Of a stretch of 64,000 nt of DNA, positions 19,973-31,265 are shown one piece after another (within the stretch, counting starts at the first letter, position 1; each line of letters begins with the position of its first letter). The DNA lies in assembly GCF_004025535.1 (NCBI RefSeq), contig NZ_QJRG01000033.1:124001-188000 (forward strand), given 5' to 3'. The notes under the pieces were generated by a model, which was given only the letters and a program-made list of their open reading frames with translations, was not told the DNA's origin and made no database searches. The position numbers and the translations under genes were made by a program. This DNA comes from Pseudomonas alkylphenolica (GTDB taxonomy: Bacteria; Pseudomonadota; Gammaproteobacteria; Pseudomonadales; Pseudomonadaceae).

Positions 19973-21540
19973 TGAGTGCAGCCGCCTCCGCCCCCGCTTT
20001 GGCCAGCCGCTATGTACCACGGCGCAAACGCCCTTCTGTCTGGGTCGTGGTGCCGGTCCTGCTGCTGGTCGGCCTGAGCCTGCTGCCACTGCTGTACGTC
20101 GCCCTGAAAACCTGGGAGGCGGGCTGGCGAGAGGCGCTGCACCTGTTGTGGCGCCCCTTTGTCTGGGGCCTGATGCGCAATACGCTGATGCTGATGGCCG
20201 GCGTCACCCTCGCCTGTATGGCCCTGGGTGTATCCCTGGCCTGGCTGCTGGAGCGCAGCGACCTCCCGGGGCGACGCCTGTGGGGGGTGATTTTGTGCCT
20301 GCCCTTTGCCGTACCTGCATTCGTCAGCGGCTTTACCTGGGTATCCCTGAGCCCGCGCTTCGAAGGGCTGGGCGGCGCCATCCTGGTCATGACCCTGTCC
20401 AAGTACCCGCTGGTGTTTCTGCCAGTGGCCGCCACCTTGCGCAACCTCGACACCTCGCTTGAGGAGTCGGCGCGCACGCTTGGGCAAACGCGCTGGGGCG
20501 TATTTTTCAGAATCACCCTGCCACTGCTCTGGCCCTCGATCCTGGGCGGCAGCCTGCTGATTGCCCTGCACATGCTGGTGGAGTTCGGCGCCCTGTCGAT
20601 CCTCGGCCTGCAGACGTTCACCACGGCGATCTACCAGCAGTTCGAACTCGAGTTCAGCAACGCCAACGCGGCGATGCTCTCTGCCGTGCTGCTGTTCATG
20701 TGCCTGCTGATGCTCTGGTTCGAGTTGCGGGTACGCGGCAAAGCCCGCCACGTGAGGATCGGCCAGGGAGTGGCACGGCGCGGCGCACCGGTTCGCCTGC
20801 GCGCCTGGATGCCACTGGGACAGCTGTACTGCCTGGCCCTGGCACTGCTGGGTAGCGGCATTCCGCTGGGCATGCTCGGCTACTGGCTGAGTGTCGGCTC
20901 TTCTGCGGCCTTCCCGGTCGCCGATATCAGTCGGGCCTTGTTCTCATCGCTGTCGCTGTCACTGGGCGGTGCCGGGCTGAGCCTGCTGCTGGCGCTGCCG
21001 GTCAGTTTCCTGGTGGTACGCTACAAGGGACGCCTGGCGATCTGGGCCGAGCGCTTGCCGTACCTGCTGCACGCCCTGCCCGGCCTGGTCATAGCCCTGA
21101 CACTGGTGTATTTCGCCCTTCACTATGTGCCGGTGATGTACCAGACTACCGGCCTGTTGCTGCTGGCCTATGCCCTGCTGTTTCTGCCACTGGCCCAAGC
21201 GCCGGTACGCACTGCATTGAACAAGGCCGCACCGCAACTGGAAGAGGCGGCACGGACACTGGGCGCAACCCAGTTCACTGCGTTCTGCCGGGTTACCCTG
21301 CCGATCATCTTCCCGGCCTTGGCGGCCGCCTTCGCCCTGGTGTTCCTGGATGCCATGAAGGAACTGACCGCCACCCTGCTGCTCAGCCCGACCGGCATGA
21401 CTACATTGGCTACCGAGGTCTGGGCACACACCGCCAACGTCGAGTTTGCGGCGGCAGCACCCTACGCAGCGCTGCTGATTCTGGTTTCTGGTTTACCGGT
21501 CTATCTGCTGACCACCCGGATGTACCTGAACCGCGCCTGA
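19972..21540 (+). CDS. Iron ABC transporter permease (FbpB-type, fused dimer)
   Basis: 522 residues with about 12 membrane segments in two homologous halves, as in FbpB. Each half has an EAA loop that docks the ATPase: EESARTLGQTRWGVFFRITLP and EEAARTLGATQFTAFCRVTLP. It would move ferric iron from the binding protein into the cytoplasm. Translationally coupled to the upstream gene. The usual third gene, an FbpC ATPase, is absent; the next gene is on the other strand. The ATPase must be shared from elsewhere. Confidence 0.93.
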   Translation: MSAAASAPALASRYVPRRKRPSVWVVVPVLLLVGLSLLPLLYVALKTWEAGWREALHLLWRPFVWGLMRNTLMLMAGVTLACMALGVSLAWLLERSDLPGRRLWGVILCLPFAVPAFVSGFTWVSLSPRFEGLGGAILVMTLSKYPLVFLPVAATLRNLDTSLEESARTLGQTRWGVFFRITLPLLWPSILGGSLLIALHMLVEFGALSILGLQTFTTAIYQQFELEFSNANAAMLSAVLLFMCLLMLWFELRVRGKARHVRIGQGVARRGAPVRLRAWMPLGQLYCLALALLGSGIPLGMLGYWLSVGSSAAFPVADISRALFSSLSLSLGGAGLSLLLALPVSFLVVRYKGRLAIWAERLPYLLHALPGLVIALTLVYFALHYVPVMYQTTGLLLLAYALLFLPLAQAPVRTALNKAAPQLEEAARTLGATQFTAFCRVTLPIIFPALAAAFALVFLDAMKELTATLLLSPTGMTTLATEVWAHTANVEFAAAAPYAALLILVSGLPVYLLTTRMYLNRA

Positions 21541-21552
21541 GCGGCGCACCCA

Positions 21553-21602
21553 ATCGCTGGCAAGCCAGCTCCCACATGTGCAGGAGCCGGCTTGCTGGCG
21601 AT
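21553..21602. repeat. REP-type imperfect palindrome
   Basis: atcgctggcaagccagctcc pairs imperfectly with ggagccggcttgctggcgat around a catgtgca centre. It occupies most of the gap between the convergent permease and chemoreceptor stops. Confidence 0.8.
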
Positions 21603-21614
21603 GGCATTAGAAGA

Positions 21615-23549
21615 TCAAGCCCGGAACTGCCCCAGACTGGCCTTGAGCTGGCCAGCCAGATCATCCAGTACCTTGCTGCTGGCGGTGGTCTGCAACACGA
21701 CTTCAGCCGCACGCTCGGCCTGAGCATGAATCGTCTGCACCCGCCCGCGCACCGCCTGTGCACCTTGCGCCTGCTGCTCGGCCGCGCGCGTAGCCAGACC
21801 GATCGCCGCGTGTACCTGCTCAACCGAAGCCTGCACCGACTGCTGCAGGCGGGCATTGTCACGCAGCACCAGCAGCCCCTCGCTGGCCTGGCGCCCGGCC
21901 TGACTGATCGCGGCCACTGCTTCCTTAGCGCCCTGCTGCAACGCACCGATATGCGCCTGGATATCACCCGTCGAGCTCTGCGTCTTGCTTGCCAGCGCCC
22001 TGACTTCATCGGCAACCACCGCAAAACCACGCCCCGTCTCGCCTGCGCGCGCCGCCTCGATGGCCGCGTTCAGCGCCAGCAGGTTGGTCTGCTCGGCAAT
22101 GCCATGAATGACCGTCAGCACCACTTCGATCTGCTCGCTCTGCTGAGCCAGGCGCTCGATGACTTTCGAACCCGTCTGTACCTGCCCGGCCAGGTCTTCG
22201 ATCAACTTGGCCACCTGGCTCGATGTACGACTGTTTTCATCTGTAGCCTGGCGAATGTCCACCACTTGCTGCAACGCCGACTGCATCGCCTGACTCTCGG
22301 CCTGGGCTTCATCCGCCATTGTCGACAGGTCGCGTAAACTCGCCGCCACCGCATCACGCTGCAGCTCAGCGGCGGCATCGGCACCGGCATTGCGCTGGGC
22401 CATCACGCCAATTTCCACCCCGGTGCGCTGGGCCACTTCACCGGCCTCGCGGACAATGGGCTGAAGCTTGTCGACAAACTGATTGACCGCCGCCGCCATG
22501 TCACCGATCTCATCACGACTGTCGATCGGCACCCGCTTGGTCAGATCGCCCTCGCCCGCCGCCAGGTCATTGAGGGCAGCAATCAGCAGGCGCAACTTGT
22601 TGACTACTCGCCGCCCCAACACCACGGCGACCACCAACAGCACACCAAGCCCTACAACGGCCAGACCCACGCCAATGTTCCAGCGCAGCGTCGCTGCAGC
22701 CTCCTGAACGCTTTGCGAGGTATTGGCCTGCATGGCGGAGGCACTGCTTTGCGCCGCCTGCAAGCGTGCGCGCAAGGCCTTGTTACTGTCTGCCGCAGCG
22801 CCCACCAGGCTTTCGCCCACCAACTGATCACCGCTGGCAATCAACGCCGAGAAGCGCTGGTCGAGCGCAACCAGTTCATGATCCACCGCCGCCGTGGAAA
22901 CGCCCATCAGCACCTTGCCGATCTCGACTCCGTTCGGGCTGATCGAGGCCTCGACGAAGTACACCGAAGGATCGTTGCGCGCAGCATCCAGCACCTTGTC
23001 CAGCGCCCGCTCGCCCTGGCCCTTTTCCAACAGGGTCTGGTTGATCGGGTTCTGCCGGTTCAGGTAGCGCGTAAGGTGTTGCCCTTGAGCGTCGTCATAC
23101 ACCACGAACAGCACGTTGGGGTTGCGCTGGGCGCGCCGGGAAAACTCGGACAATGCCGGTATGTCGTTGTCCCACATCGCCTTGGGTGCAACAGAGGCAA
23201 GCAGCTCGGCCATGTCGTTGGCCGAGTCCTTGAGGTTCTTCTCAAGCGTCGCACGCAACTGCACCTGCTCGCCCTGCAGGCGCGACGACAATCCAGCGGT
23301 CAGGCGCTGACGAGTACTCGCAGACAGGCTGTCGAGCCCGGCACTGACTTCCTGGCCGGCCTGTTCAAGCTCGGCAGACAACTTCTGGCTGTCAGCACCC
23401 AATCGTTTGCCCAGATCCGCTTCAAGGGTTGTCACCGTGCTTCGGGTCAGCGCGACCGCAACCAGCACTTGCACCAAAAGAGCGATACCAAGCGCAACAA
23501 AAACAGGCCGCAGCAGGCGGCTTCGTAACAGTGAGAGAACGGCAGACAC
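21615..23549 (-). CDS. Methyl-accepting chemotaxis protein
   Basis: 644 residues. A membrane segment near the N-terminus ([20 protein letters not shown]) is followed by a periplasmic sensor region of about 300 residues, a second segment ([19 protein letters not shown]) and a HAMP domain ([15 protein letters not shown]). The signalling domain has the conserved hairpin tip ([20 protein letters not shown]). The ligand is unknown. It ends KASLGQFRA, with no CheR-binding pentapeptide. The GTG at 23549 was chosen for its SD (GAGGGT); an ATG at 23576 lacks one. Confidence 0.93.
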   Translation of the reverse strand: MSAVLSLLRSRLLRPVFVALGIALLVQVLVAVALTRSTVTTLEADLGKRLGADSQKLSAELEQAGQEVSAGLDSLSASTRQRLTAGLSSRLQGEQVQLRATLEKNLKDSANDMAELLASVAPKAMWDNDIPALSEFSRRAQRNPNVLFVVYDDAQGQHLTRYLNRQNPINQTLLEKGQGERALDKVLDAARNDPSVYFVEASISPNGVEIGKVLMGVSTAAVDHELVALDQRFSALIASGDQLVGESLVGAAADSNKALRARLQAAQSSASAMQANTSQSVQEAAATLRWNIGVGLAVVGLGVLLVVAVVLGRRVVNKLRLLIAALNDLAAGEGDLTKRVPIDSRDEIGDMAAAVNQFVDKLQPIVREAGEVAQRTGVEIGVMAQRNAGADAAAELQRDAVAASLRDLSTMADEAQAESQAMQSALQQVVDIRQATDENSRTSSQVAKLIEDLAGQVQTGSKVIERLAQQSEQIEVVLTVIHGIAEQTNLLALNAAIEAARAGETGRGFAVVADEVRALASKTQSSTGDIQAHIGALQQGAKEAVAAISQAGRQASEGLLVLRDNARLQQSVQASVEQVHAAIGLATRAAEQQAQGAQAVRGRVQTIHAQAERAAEVVLQTTASSKVLDDLAGQLKASLGQFRA

Positions 23550-23643
23550 GTAAGAACCCTCTACAACTGGGGCCATTAAAGTGATGGCAACCCTGAAGCG
23601 ATTCTTACAGCAAAGGTTGTGCCGAACAGCGGGCAGAAACGAC

Positions 23644-23667
23644 AAAGGCCCCTATAAAGGGGCCTTT
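23644..23667 (-). terminator. Terminator after purA
   Basis: Perfect 9-bp stem aaaggcccc/ggggccttt with a 6-base loop, 21 bases past the purA stop. It resembles a bidirectional element but has no convergent gene on the other side; the chemoreceptor gene starts about 95 bases further on. Confidence 0.85.
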
Positions 23668-23687
23668 GTATTTACATCAATCGCGGA

Positions 23688-25031
<1,344 letters not shown>

Positions 25032-26219
25032 TCAAATGGCCAGCGGCAGTACCTGCCAAAGCCCGTTTTGCTGAATCAATTGCCGATCGCAATCCGCCTC
25101 GACGGCGGCAGTCAAAGGCTGCCCAGGCAAGGCTTGAACCACCCGCTGACCTTCGCTGCGCAATTGGCAGACCAACTGCCAGAGTGCTGCATCTCCGTTG
25201 TCGGGCATCCAGATCCCGCCAGACGGCAACACAACCTCGGCTCGCCCCAGTGTGACCAGGGTCTTCAAATCCGTGGAGAAACCTGTGGCAGGGCGCGCCC
25301 GGCCAAAGTCCGCTCCGATGTCGTCATAACGACCGCCCTGGGCGATCGACTGACCGACTCCCGGGACAAACACGGCAAACACCACACCGGTGTGGTAGTG
25401 GTAGCCACGCAGTTCACCCAGGTCGAAATACAGCGGCAGCTCCGGGTAACGCGCTGCCAACCGCTCGGCGATCGACATCAGGTCATCCAGCGCCGCCAGC
25501 ACTGCAGCCGGTGCACGCCCCAGGCGCACACGCGCCTCGGCCAGCACTTCACGGCCACCGCACAGCTCGGTCAGCGAGCGCAGCATGCCGGCCAGGTCGG
25601 CAGGCAGGTTGGCGGTCAGCTCGATGACTTCGTCGATGGCCTTGCGTTGCAGGGCATCGAACAATTGTTGTTCAACCGCACCGGACAGACCGGCCGCACG
25701 GGCCAGACCGCGGTAGATACCGACATGACCGAGGTCCATGTGCACGTCCGGCACCTCGGCCAGTTGCAGCATGGCCAGCATCAGGCTGATGACCTCTACG
25801 TCACTGACCGGGCTGGCGTCGCCGTACAGCTCGGCACCGAGCTGGATCGGGCTACGCGAGGTCGACAGCGCACGCGGCAAGGCATGCAGCACGCTACCGG
25901 CATAGCACAGGCGGCTCGGGCCTTCACGGCGCAAGGTGTGCGCATCAATGCGCGCGACCTGCGGCGTGATGTCGGCGCGAAAGCCCATCAGCCGGCCCGA
26001 TTGCGGGTCGATGACCTTGAAGGTGCGCAGATCCAGGTCCTGACCGGCACCGGTGAGCAGCGATTCCAGGTACTCGATATGCGGGGTCACGACGAACTCG
26101 TAACCCCAGCTCTGGAACAGATCCAACACCTGACGACGCGCGATCTCGATACGCGTCGCCTCAGGTGGCAGTACTTCTTCGATGCCATCTGGCAGCAGCC
26201 AGCGGTCTACCGTTGCCAT
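25032..26219 (-). CDS. hisZ: ATP phosphoribosyltransferase regulatory subunit
   Basis: 395 residues. HisZ is a histidyl-tRNA synthetase paralogue that has lost aminoacylation and makes the short-form HisG active and histidine-sensitive. Seen: [15 protein letters not shown] at the N-terminus and class II synthetase-like motifs ([13 protein letters not shown]; then [14 protein letters not shown] near the C-terminus). The ATG at 26219 fits the family start MATVDRW; upstream in-frame codons would fuse an unrelated tail. HisG is not in the window. Confidence 0.95.
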   Translation of the reverse strand: MATVDRWLLPDGIEEVLPPEATRIEIARRQVLDLFQSWGYEFVVTPHIEYLESLLTGAGQDLDLRTFKVIDPQSGRLMGFRADITPQVARIDAHTLRREGPSRLCYAGSVLHALPRALSTSRSPIQLGAELYGDASPVSDVEVISLMLAMLQLAEVPDVHMDLGHVGIYRGLARAAGLSGAVEQQLFDALQRKAIDEVIELTANLPADLAGMLRSLTELCGGREVLAEARVRLGRAPAAVLAALDDLMSIAERLAARYPELPLYFDLGELRGYHYHTGVVFAVFVPGVGQSIAQGGRYDDIGADFGRARPATGFSTDLKTLVTLGRAEVVLPSGGIWMPDNGDAALWQLVCQLRSEGQRVVQALPGQPLTAAVEADCDRQLIQQNGLWQVLPLAI

Positions 26220-26404
26220 TACGCCATTTCCCCTTTGGTCCGGGCGGCCTGCCCGCGGGCTAGCCTTGAGTGAAGCAGGTACCGGCAAACACTTACGCGC
26301 AGCACTGATTCCAGCGCAACCGCCGTGCCGATACCCTCAAATACCTTGGGCTGCTCTGTAGACCGATGCCGGGTTAGGGCCGTTCGATCTCGCAGACGCA
26401 AAAA

Positions 26405-26423
26405 AGCCGGGAATTTCCCGGCT
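26405..26423 (-). terminator. Terminator after hflC
   Basis: 9-bp stem agccgggaa/ttcccggct with a T-run (TTTTTT) on the minus strand. It separates hflC from hisZ. Another palindrome, caccccgcc/ggcggggtg (26455-26463, 26481-26489), lies directly after the hflC stop. The rest of 26220-26497 holds no gene that I can support. Confidence 0.85.
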
Positions 26424-26497
26424 GCCGCATCATACACCCGTTTTCTCGCAGGATCACCCCGCCAGGCGTTTTAGCCGCCCGGCGGGGTGCAACCTGA

Positions 26498-27364
26498 TTA
26501 CTTCGCCTTATCCATGAAGCGGAAGAACTCGTTGCTCGGATCGAGCACCAGTACATCGCTCTTGTTGGCAAAGCTCTCGCGGTAGGCCTTGAGACTACGG
26601 TAGAACGCGTAGAAGTCCTGGTCCTGACCATAAGCCTTGGCGTAGATCGACGCCGCCTGGGCATCACCGTCACCGCGGGTCTCTTCAGACTCACGATAGG
26701 CTTCTGCGAGCAGAACACGGCGCTGACGGTCGGCGTCGGCGCGAATACCTTCGGCCAACTCGTTACCCTTGGCGCGGTGCTCGCGGGCTTCACGTTCACG
26801 CTCGGTGCTCATACGTTCGAACACGCTGCGGTTTACTTCCTTGGGCAGGTCGATGGCCTTGACGCGAACGTCGACCACTTCAATGCCCAGCTCTTTGCTG
26901 GCCATGCGGTTCAGCGACGCAGTGATGTCTGCCATCAGCGCATCGCGCTCACCGGAGACCACTTCGTGCAGGGTACGCTTACCAAACTGGTCACGCAGGC
27001 CGCTTTCCAGACGGCGCGACAGACGTTCGTCGGCAATCTGCTTGAGGCCCGAGGTCGCCGTGTAGAAACGCTCGGCATCCTTGACCCGCCATTTGGCGTA
27101 GGCGTCAACCATCACCGCTTTCTTTTCCAGGGTCAGGAAGCGCTGGGTCGGGGCATCCAGGGTCATCAGGCGGGCGTCGAACTTGCGCACCTGGTTGACG
27201 TAAGGAACCTTCACATGCAGGCCAGGCTGAACATCGGCCTGAACCACACGACCAAATTGCAGCAGTACCGCACGCTCGGTCTGGGCCACGATATAGAAGC
27301 TGTTCCAGGCCACGATCGCCAGCACGACGCCAACGATCAGGGCGATCAGCGATTTATTGCTCAT
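26498..27364 (-). CDS. hflC: Membrane protease modulator HflC
   Basis: 288 residues. An N-terminal membrane anchor (SLIALIVGVVLAIVAWNSFY) is followed by an SPFH/Band-7 domain (AQTERAVLLQFGRV onward) facing the periplasm. With HflK it forms a large complex around FtsH and restrains its proteolysis. The ATG overlaps the hflK stop by one base (TGATG), as expected for equimolar partners. Confidence 0.96.
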   Translation of the reverse strand: MSNKSLIALIVGVVLAIVAWNSFYIVAQTERAVLLQFGRVVQADVQPGLHVKVPYVNQVRKFDARLMTLDAPTQRFLTLEKKAVMVDAYAKWRVKDAERFYTATSGLKQIADERLSRRLESGLRDQFGKRTLHEVVSGERDALMADITASLNRMASKELGIEVVDVRVKAIDLPKEVNRSVFERMSTEREREAREHRAKGNELAEGIRADADRQRRVLLAEAYRESEETRGDGDAQAASIYAKAYGQDQDFYAFYRSLKAYRESFANKSDVLVLDPSNEFFRFMDKAK

Positions 27365-28527
27365 CAGCGGCTCTCCCTAGAACGCAACTGTGATTGCTGC
27401 TGTTGCAGCTCCGCCGCCGCGCGATTGGCCGCATCGTTGGCCGAAGCCGGGACGCTGACAGGAGCACTGCTGGTACGACTGCCTTCAACCATCTTGTCCA
27501 ACGGCAGGTACAGCAGGTTGCTCTGGCCATCCTTGCCGGAAACCAGGACCTTGCTGGTGTTGCTGTAGACTTCCTGCATGGTGTCCAGGTACAGACGCTG
27601 ACGGGTAACCTCCGGCGCCTTGCGGTACTCGGCAACCAGCTTGGTAAAGCGGTCAGCCTCACCCTTGGCGCGCGAGACGACTTCGTCGCGGTAACCGTTG
27701 GCGTCTTCGATGATCCGCTGGGCCTGACCGCGGGCTTCAGGTACCACGCCATTGGCGTAGGACTCGGCCTGGTTACGGGCACGCTGCTCGTCTTCACGGG
27801 CACGGATCACGTCGTCGAAGGCTTCCTGCACTTCACGCGGGGCTGCCGCGCTCTGTACGTTGACCTGGGTGACGGTGATACCGGTACGGTAGGTATCGAG
27901 GAAACGCTGCAGGCGCTCCTTGATGTCGACGGCCATTTGCTCACGACCTTCAGTCAGCACCTTGTCCATCGCGGTGGAACCCACCACATGGCGCAGCGCA
28001 CTGTCGGTCGCATGCTGCAGGCTGACTTCAGGCTGATCCACGTTCAGCACGAAGTCCTGCAGGTTGCTGATCTTGTACTGCACGGTCAGCGGCACTTCGA
28101 CGATGTTCTCGTCTTCGGTGAGCATCTGGCCCTGCTTGGTGTAGGCACGCTCACGCGTGACGTTTTCCATGTACTTGCGATCGATCGGCGGGAAGTAGAT
28201 GTTCAGGCCCGGCCCTACGGTTTCGTAGTATTTACCGAAACGCAGCACGACTGCCTGCTCCTGCTCGTCGACCACATACACGGCGCTGTACAGCCAAATG
28301 GCCGCAAGCACGGCGAGACCGACACCGAGCAGGCCGAAACCACCGCCCTTGCTGATGCCGCTGTCACCGCCGCGTTTCTTGCCACTGCCAAACATGCCGT
28401 TCAGGCTGTCCTGCAGCTTGCGGAAGGCCTCGTCGAGATCTGGCGGTCCTTTTTTGTCGCCGCCACCGCGGCGCCCGCCCCAAGGATCCTGATTGTTCGA
28501 GTTGCCACCCGGCTCATTCCAAGCCAT
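27364..28527 (-). CDS. hflK: Membrane protease modulator HflK
   Basis: 387 residues. A Gly- and Asn-rich cytoplasmic N-terminus (MAWNEPGGNSNNQDPWG) is followed by one membrane segment near residue 80 (GLLGVGLAVLAAIWLYSAVY) and an SPFH domain (VVDEQEQAVVLRFGKYYETVGPG). A Gln-rich tail ends the protein. Forms the HflKC complex with the next gene. The ATG at 28527 has an SD (GGAGAG) 5 bases upstream and yields the classic N-terminus. Confidence 0.96.
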   Translation of the reverse strand: MAWNEPGGNSNNQDPWGGRRGGGDKKGPPDLDEAFRKLQDSLNGMFGSGKKRGGDSGISKGGGFGLLGVGLAVLAAIWLYSAVYVVDEQEQAVVLRFGKYYETVGPGLNIYFPPIDRKYMENVTRERAYTKQGQMLTEDENIVEVPLTVQYKISNLQDFVLNVDQPEVSLQHATDSALRHVVGSTAMDKVLTEGREQMAVDIKERLQRFLDTYRTGITVTQVNVQSAAAPREVQEAFDDVIRAREDEQRARNQAESYANGVVPEARGQAQRIIEDANGYRDEVVSRAKGEADRFTKLVAEYRKAPEVTRQRLYLDTMQEVYSNTSKVLVSGKDGQSNLLYLPLDKMVEGSRTSSAPVSVPASANDAANRAAAELQQQQSQLRSRESR

Positions 28528-28601
28528 AGCGCTCTCCATCTGATAAAGCAAAGACGCACCCACGGCGCGCCGTCCAATGCTACAGAATGCCTGTCACGGC
28601 T

Positions 28602-28621
28602 GCCCGGCCGCGTCGCCGGGC
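28602..28621 (-). terminator. Hairpin between hflX and hflK
   Basis: Stem gcccggc/gccgggc directly after the hflX stop, without a good T-tract on the minus strand. It could attenuate readthrough or protect the upstream message. Confidence 0.4.
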
Positions 28622-28623
28622 TT

Positions 28624-29925
28624 TTATTGCAAAGTGTGTTGCTCAATGAACTCGGCGGGCTTCAAACCTTCACGACTGACCAGGCGATTGAACTCGACCC
28701 TGGACACTCGCACAGCCAAAAGACTGCTGCCTTCATCGTCGTGCTCTTCGCCCTGCACCGCACCCAACGCAAAAAATTGCGCGCGCAACCGGGCAAAACG
28801 CTGCCCAAGGCGCAAGGTTCCGATAAACAGGTCATCCCCCAGTAGCTCGGCGATCGCCTGCCCCACCAGTTCCAGGCCACGCCCATCACGCGCCGAGACC
28901 CAGACCCGCTGCGGCTTGCCATCGGCATCGCGCTGAATCTGCGGCTCGACAGCCTCAAGCAGGTCGAGTTTGTTATAGACCTCAAGGATCGGCAAGCCTT
29001 CTGCGCCAATCTCCCCCAGCACCGCCATGACCTGCTCGATCTGTTCCATCCGATCAGGCTCGTGCGCATCGATCACATGCAGCAGCAAGTCAGAGTTGCT
29101 CGACTCTTCGAGCGTAGCTCGAAAAGCTTCGACCAGCTTGTGCGGCAGATGACGAATGAAGCCCACGGTATCTGCCAGCACGATCGGCCCGACATCGTCG
29201 AGCTCAAGGCGGCGCAAGGTCGGGTCGAGGGTAGCGAACAGCTGGTCTGCCGCGTAGACCTCGGACTGGGTCAGGGCATTGAACAGGGTGGACTTGCCGG
29301 CGTTGGTGTAACCGACCAGGGAAACGGACGGAATATCAGCCCGTTTGCGGCCACGGCGAGCCTGCTCACGCTGGCTGCGGACCTTTTCCAGGCGCGACTT
29401 GATCTGGCGCAGGCGTACCCGCAACAGGCGCCGGTCGGTTTCCAGCTGGGTTTCACCCGGACCACGCAGGCCGATACCACCTTTTTGCCGCTCAAGGTGC
29501 GTCCAGCCGCGTACCAGCCGCGTACTCATGTATTCGAGCTGGGCCAGTTCGACCTGCAGCTTGCCTTCATGGGTTCGCGCCCGCTGGGCGAAGATGTCGA
29601 GAATCAAACCGGTGCGGTCAAGCACGCGACACTCGAAAACGCGCTCGAGGTTACGTTCCTGACTGGGCGTGAGGGTGTGATTGAAAATCACCAAATCTAC
29701 CTGTTCGGCTTTGACCAGGTCGCGTAATTCTTCGACCTTGCCGCTGCCAATCAGGTATTTGGCGGTGGGTTGATGCCGCGCCACATTGGCGAACGCGACA
29801 ATATCGGCCCCAGCCGACAGTGCCAGCTCCCGAAACTCCTGCGGATCTTCGCGCGCCTCAGGGTTCTGACCTTCCAAGTGAACAAGGACCGCTCGTTCAC
29901 CACCACCGTGGCGCTCAAAGAACAA
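28624..29925 (-). CDS. hflX: Ribosome-rescue GTPase HflX
   Basis: 433 residues. HflX binds the 50S E-site region and splits stalled ribosomes. It has an N-terminal HflX domain with the glycine-rich segment (KYLIGSGKVEELRD), a helical linker with RGPGETQLETDRR, and a GTPase domain: G1 GYTNAGKST, G3 DTVGFI, G4 NKLD. The start is a TTG at 29925 with AGGAG 6 bases upstream; the next residues (FFERHGGGE) are the family N-terminus, so TTG is well supported. 12 bases separate it from hfq. Confidence 0.95.
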   Translation of the reverse strand: MFFERHGGGERAVLVHLEGQNPEAREDPQEFRELALSAGADIVAFANVARHQPTAKYLIGSGKVEELRDLVKAEQVDLVIFNHTLTPSQERNLERVFECRVLDRTGLILDIFAQRARTHEGKLQVELAQLEYMSTRLVRGWTHLERQKGGIGLRGPGETQLETDRRLLRVRLRQIKSRLEKVRSQREQARRGRKRADIPSVSLVGYTNAGKSTLFNALTQSEVYAADQLFATLDPTLRRLELDDVGPIVLADTVGFIRHLPHKLVEAFRATLEESSNSDLLLHVIDAHEPDRMEQIEQVMAVLGEIGAEGLPILEVYNKLDLLEAVEPQIQRDADGKPQRVWVSARDGRGLELVGQAIAELLGDDLFIGTLRLGQRFARLRAQFFALGAVQGEEHDDEGSSLLAVRVSRVEFNRLVSREGLKPAEFIEQHTLQ

Positions 29926-29937
29926 AGCAGACTCCTA

Positions 29938-30198
29938 TCAGGCGTTACCTGGCTCAGCGTCGCCATGCTCGGATTCGGATGCGCTTGGCAGGCGGATCGG
30001 ACGCACAGGAACAACTGTCGAGATAGCGTGCTTGTAAACCATCTGGCTGACGGTGTTTTTCAGCAGAATCACGAATTGGTCGAAGGATTCGATCGTGCCC
30101 TGCAGCTTGATGCCGTTAACCAGATAGATCGAAACCCCAACTTTTTCTTTTCTCAAAGTATTCAAGTAAGGGTCTTGTAGCGAATGCCCTTTTGACAT
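29938..30198 (-). CDS. hfq: RNA chaperone Hfq
   Basis: 86 residues. A hexameric Sm-like protein that pairs small RNAs with mRNAs and, in Pseudomonas, works with Crc in catabolite repression. The Sm1 core ([20 protein letters not shown]) and the Sm2 motif (YKHAIST) are intact. The C-terminal tail is short, as in other pseudomonads. The ATG at 30198 (MSKGHS) has AGGAG 8 bases upstream; an upstream extension is not family-like. The 94-base gap from miaA is AT-rich and probably carries an hfq promoter that I cannot place with confidence. Confidence 0.98.
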   Translation of the reverse strand: MSKGHSLQDPYLNTLRKEKVGVSIYLVNGIKLQGTIESFDQFVILLKNTVSQMVYKHAISTVVPVRPIRLPSASESEHGDAEPGNA

Positions 30199-30292
30199 AT
30201 GCCGCACTCCTGTAAGGATCAATAGTAAAAAAATCAAAAAACTGATGGCTCAAGCCGCCCCACCCCCAAGGATAGACGGCAATTGCAAGGAC

Positions 30293-31264
30293 TCAGCCCA
30301 ATATGGAGACCGATCCCAGGTATTTCAAGGTGCGAGACAGATTGTCGCAGTCCAGGCTGTCCAGCCAGTGCAGGTCAGCCCAACTACGCAACCAGGTGAA
30401 TTGCCGTTTCGCCAATTGGCGAGTGGCAATAATGCCGCGCTCCCGCATTTCAACCGATGTTAACTTGCCATCAAGATGATCCCAGACCTGGCGATAACCA
30501 ACCGCCCGTATAGACGGCAGTCCCGCGTGCAAGTCACTTCTGGCTCGCAGCAATCGGACCTCGTCAACGAAGCCCTGTTCCAACATTTGCCCAAATCGTA
30601 GCGCTATCCGTTCGTGCAACAGCTGACGATCGTTAGGCGCAATGGCCAGGCTGGCGACAGTATAGGGCAAATGCCCCGCACCCGAGGGGCCTGCCGCGCT
30701 ACTTTCCGCGGATTGACGCAGACGGTGCGCTGTCATAGTCATGCCGCTGACGCGGTAGACTTCCAGCGCACGGATCAGGCGCTGGGGGTCATTGGGGTGA
30801 ATTCTCGCCGCCGACTCGGGGTCGACCGCCGCCAATTGCTGGTGCAACCCCTGCAATCCCAGGCGTGAGACCTCCTCTTCGAGTTCCGCACGCACCTGTG
30901 GGTCAGCCGCCGGCATGTCAGCCAGGCCTTCGAGCAACGCCTTGTAATACAACATGGTGCCGCCGACCAGCAGCGGAATCTTGCCGCGCGCGGTGATCTC
31001 GGCCATCGCCTGCAGCGCATCACGACGAAAATCGGCCGCAGAGTAGCTTTCAGCAGGATCGAGGATATCGATCAGGCGGTGCGGGTGGGCCGCCAATACC
31101 TCTTTGGAGGGCTTGGCAGTGCCGATGTCCATGCCCCGATAAACCAGCGCCGAATCGACGCTGATCAGCTCGCAGGGCAGCACCTTGGTCAGTTCAATGG
31201 CCAGGTCGGTCTTGCCCGCCGCGGTCGGGCCCATGAGAAATATCGCGGGTGGTTTGCCACTCAT
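30293..31264 (-). CDS. miaA: tRNA dimethylallyltransferase
   Basis: 323 residues. MiaA adds a dimethylallyl group to A37 of tRNAs that read U-starting codons. P-loop at the N-terminus ([13 protein letters not shown]), then the [18 protein letters not shown] substrate motif and a C-terminal [14 protein letters not shown] segment. The ATG at 31264 lies one base after the mutL TAA, so the two genes are tightly coupled. Confidence 0.96.
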   Translation of the reverse strand: MSGKPPAIFLMGPTAAGKTDLAIELTKVLPCELISVDSALVYRGMDIGTAKPSKEVLAAHPHRLIDILDPAESYSAADFRRDALQAMAEITARGKIPLLVGGTMLYYKALLEGLADMPAADPQVRAELEEEVSRLGLQGLHQQLAAVDPESAARIHPNDPQRLIRALEVYRVSGMTMTAHRLRQSAESSAAGPSGAGHLPYTVASLAIAPNDRQLLHERIALRFGQMLEQGFVDEVRLLRARSDLHAGLPSIRAVGYRQVWDHLDGKLTSVEMRERGIIATRQLAKRQFTWLRSWADLHWLDSLDCDNLSRTLKYLGSVSILG

Positions 31265-31265
31265 T

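Noticed and set aside
26219..26437. 72-codon minus-strand frame between hflC and hisZ, considered as YjeT/DUF2065
   Set aside because: No hydrophobic helices, and a terminator stem lies at its start. It does not resemble DUF2065.
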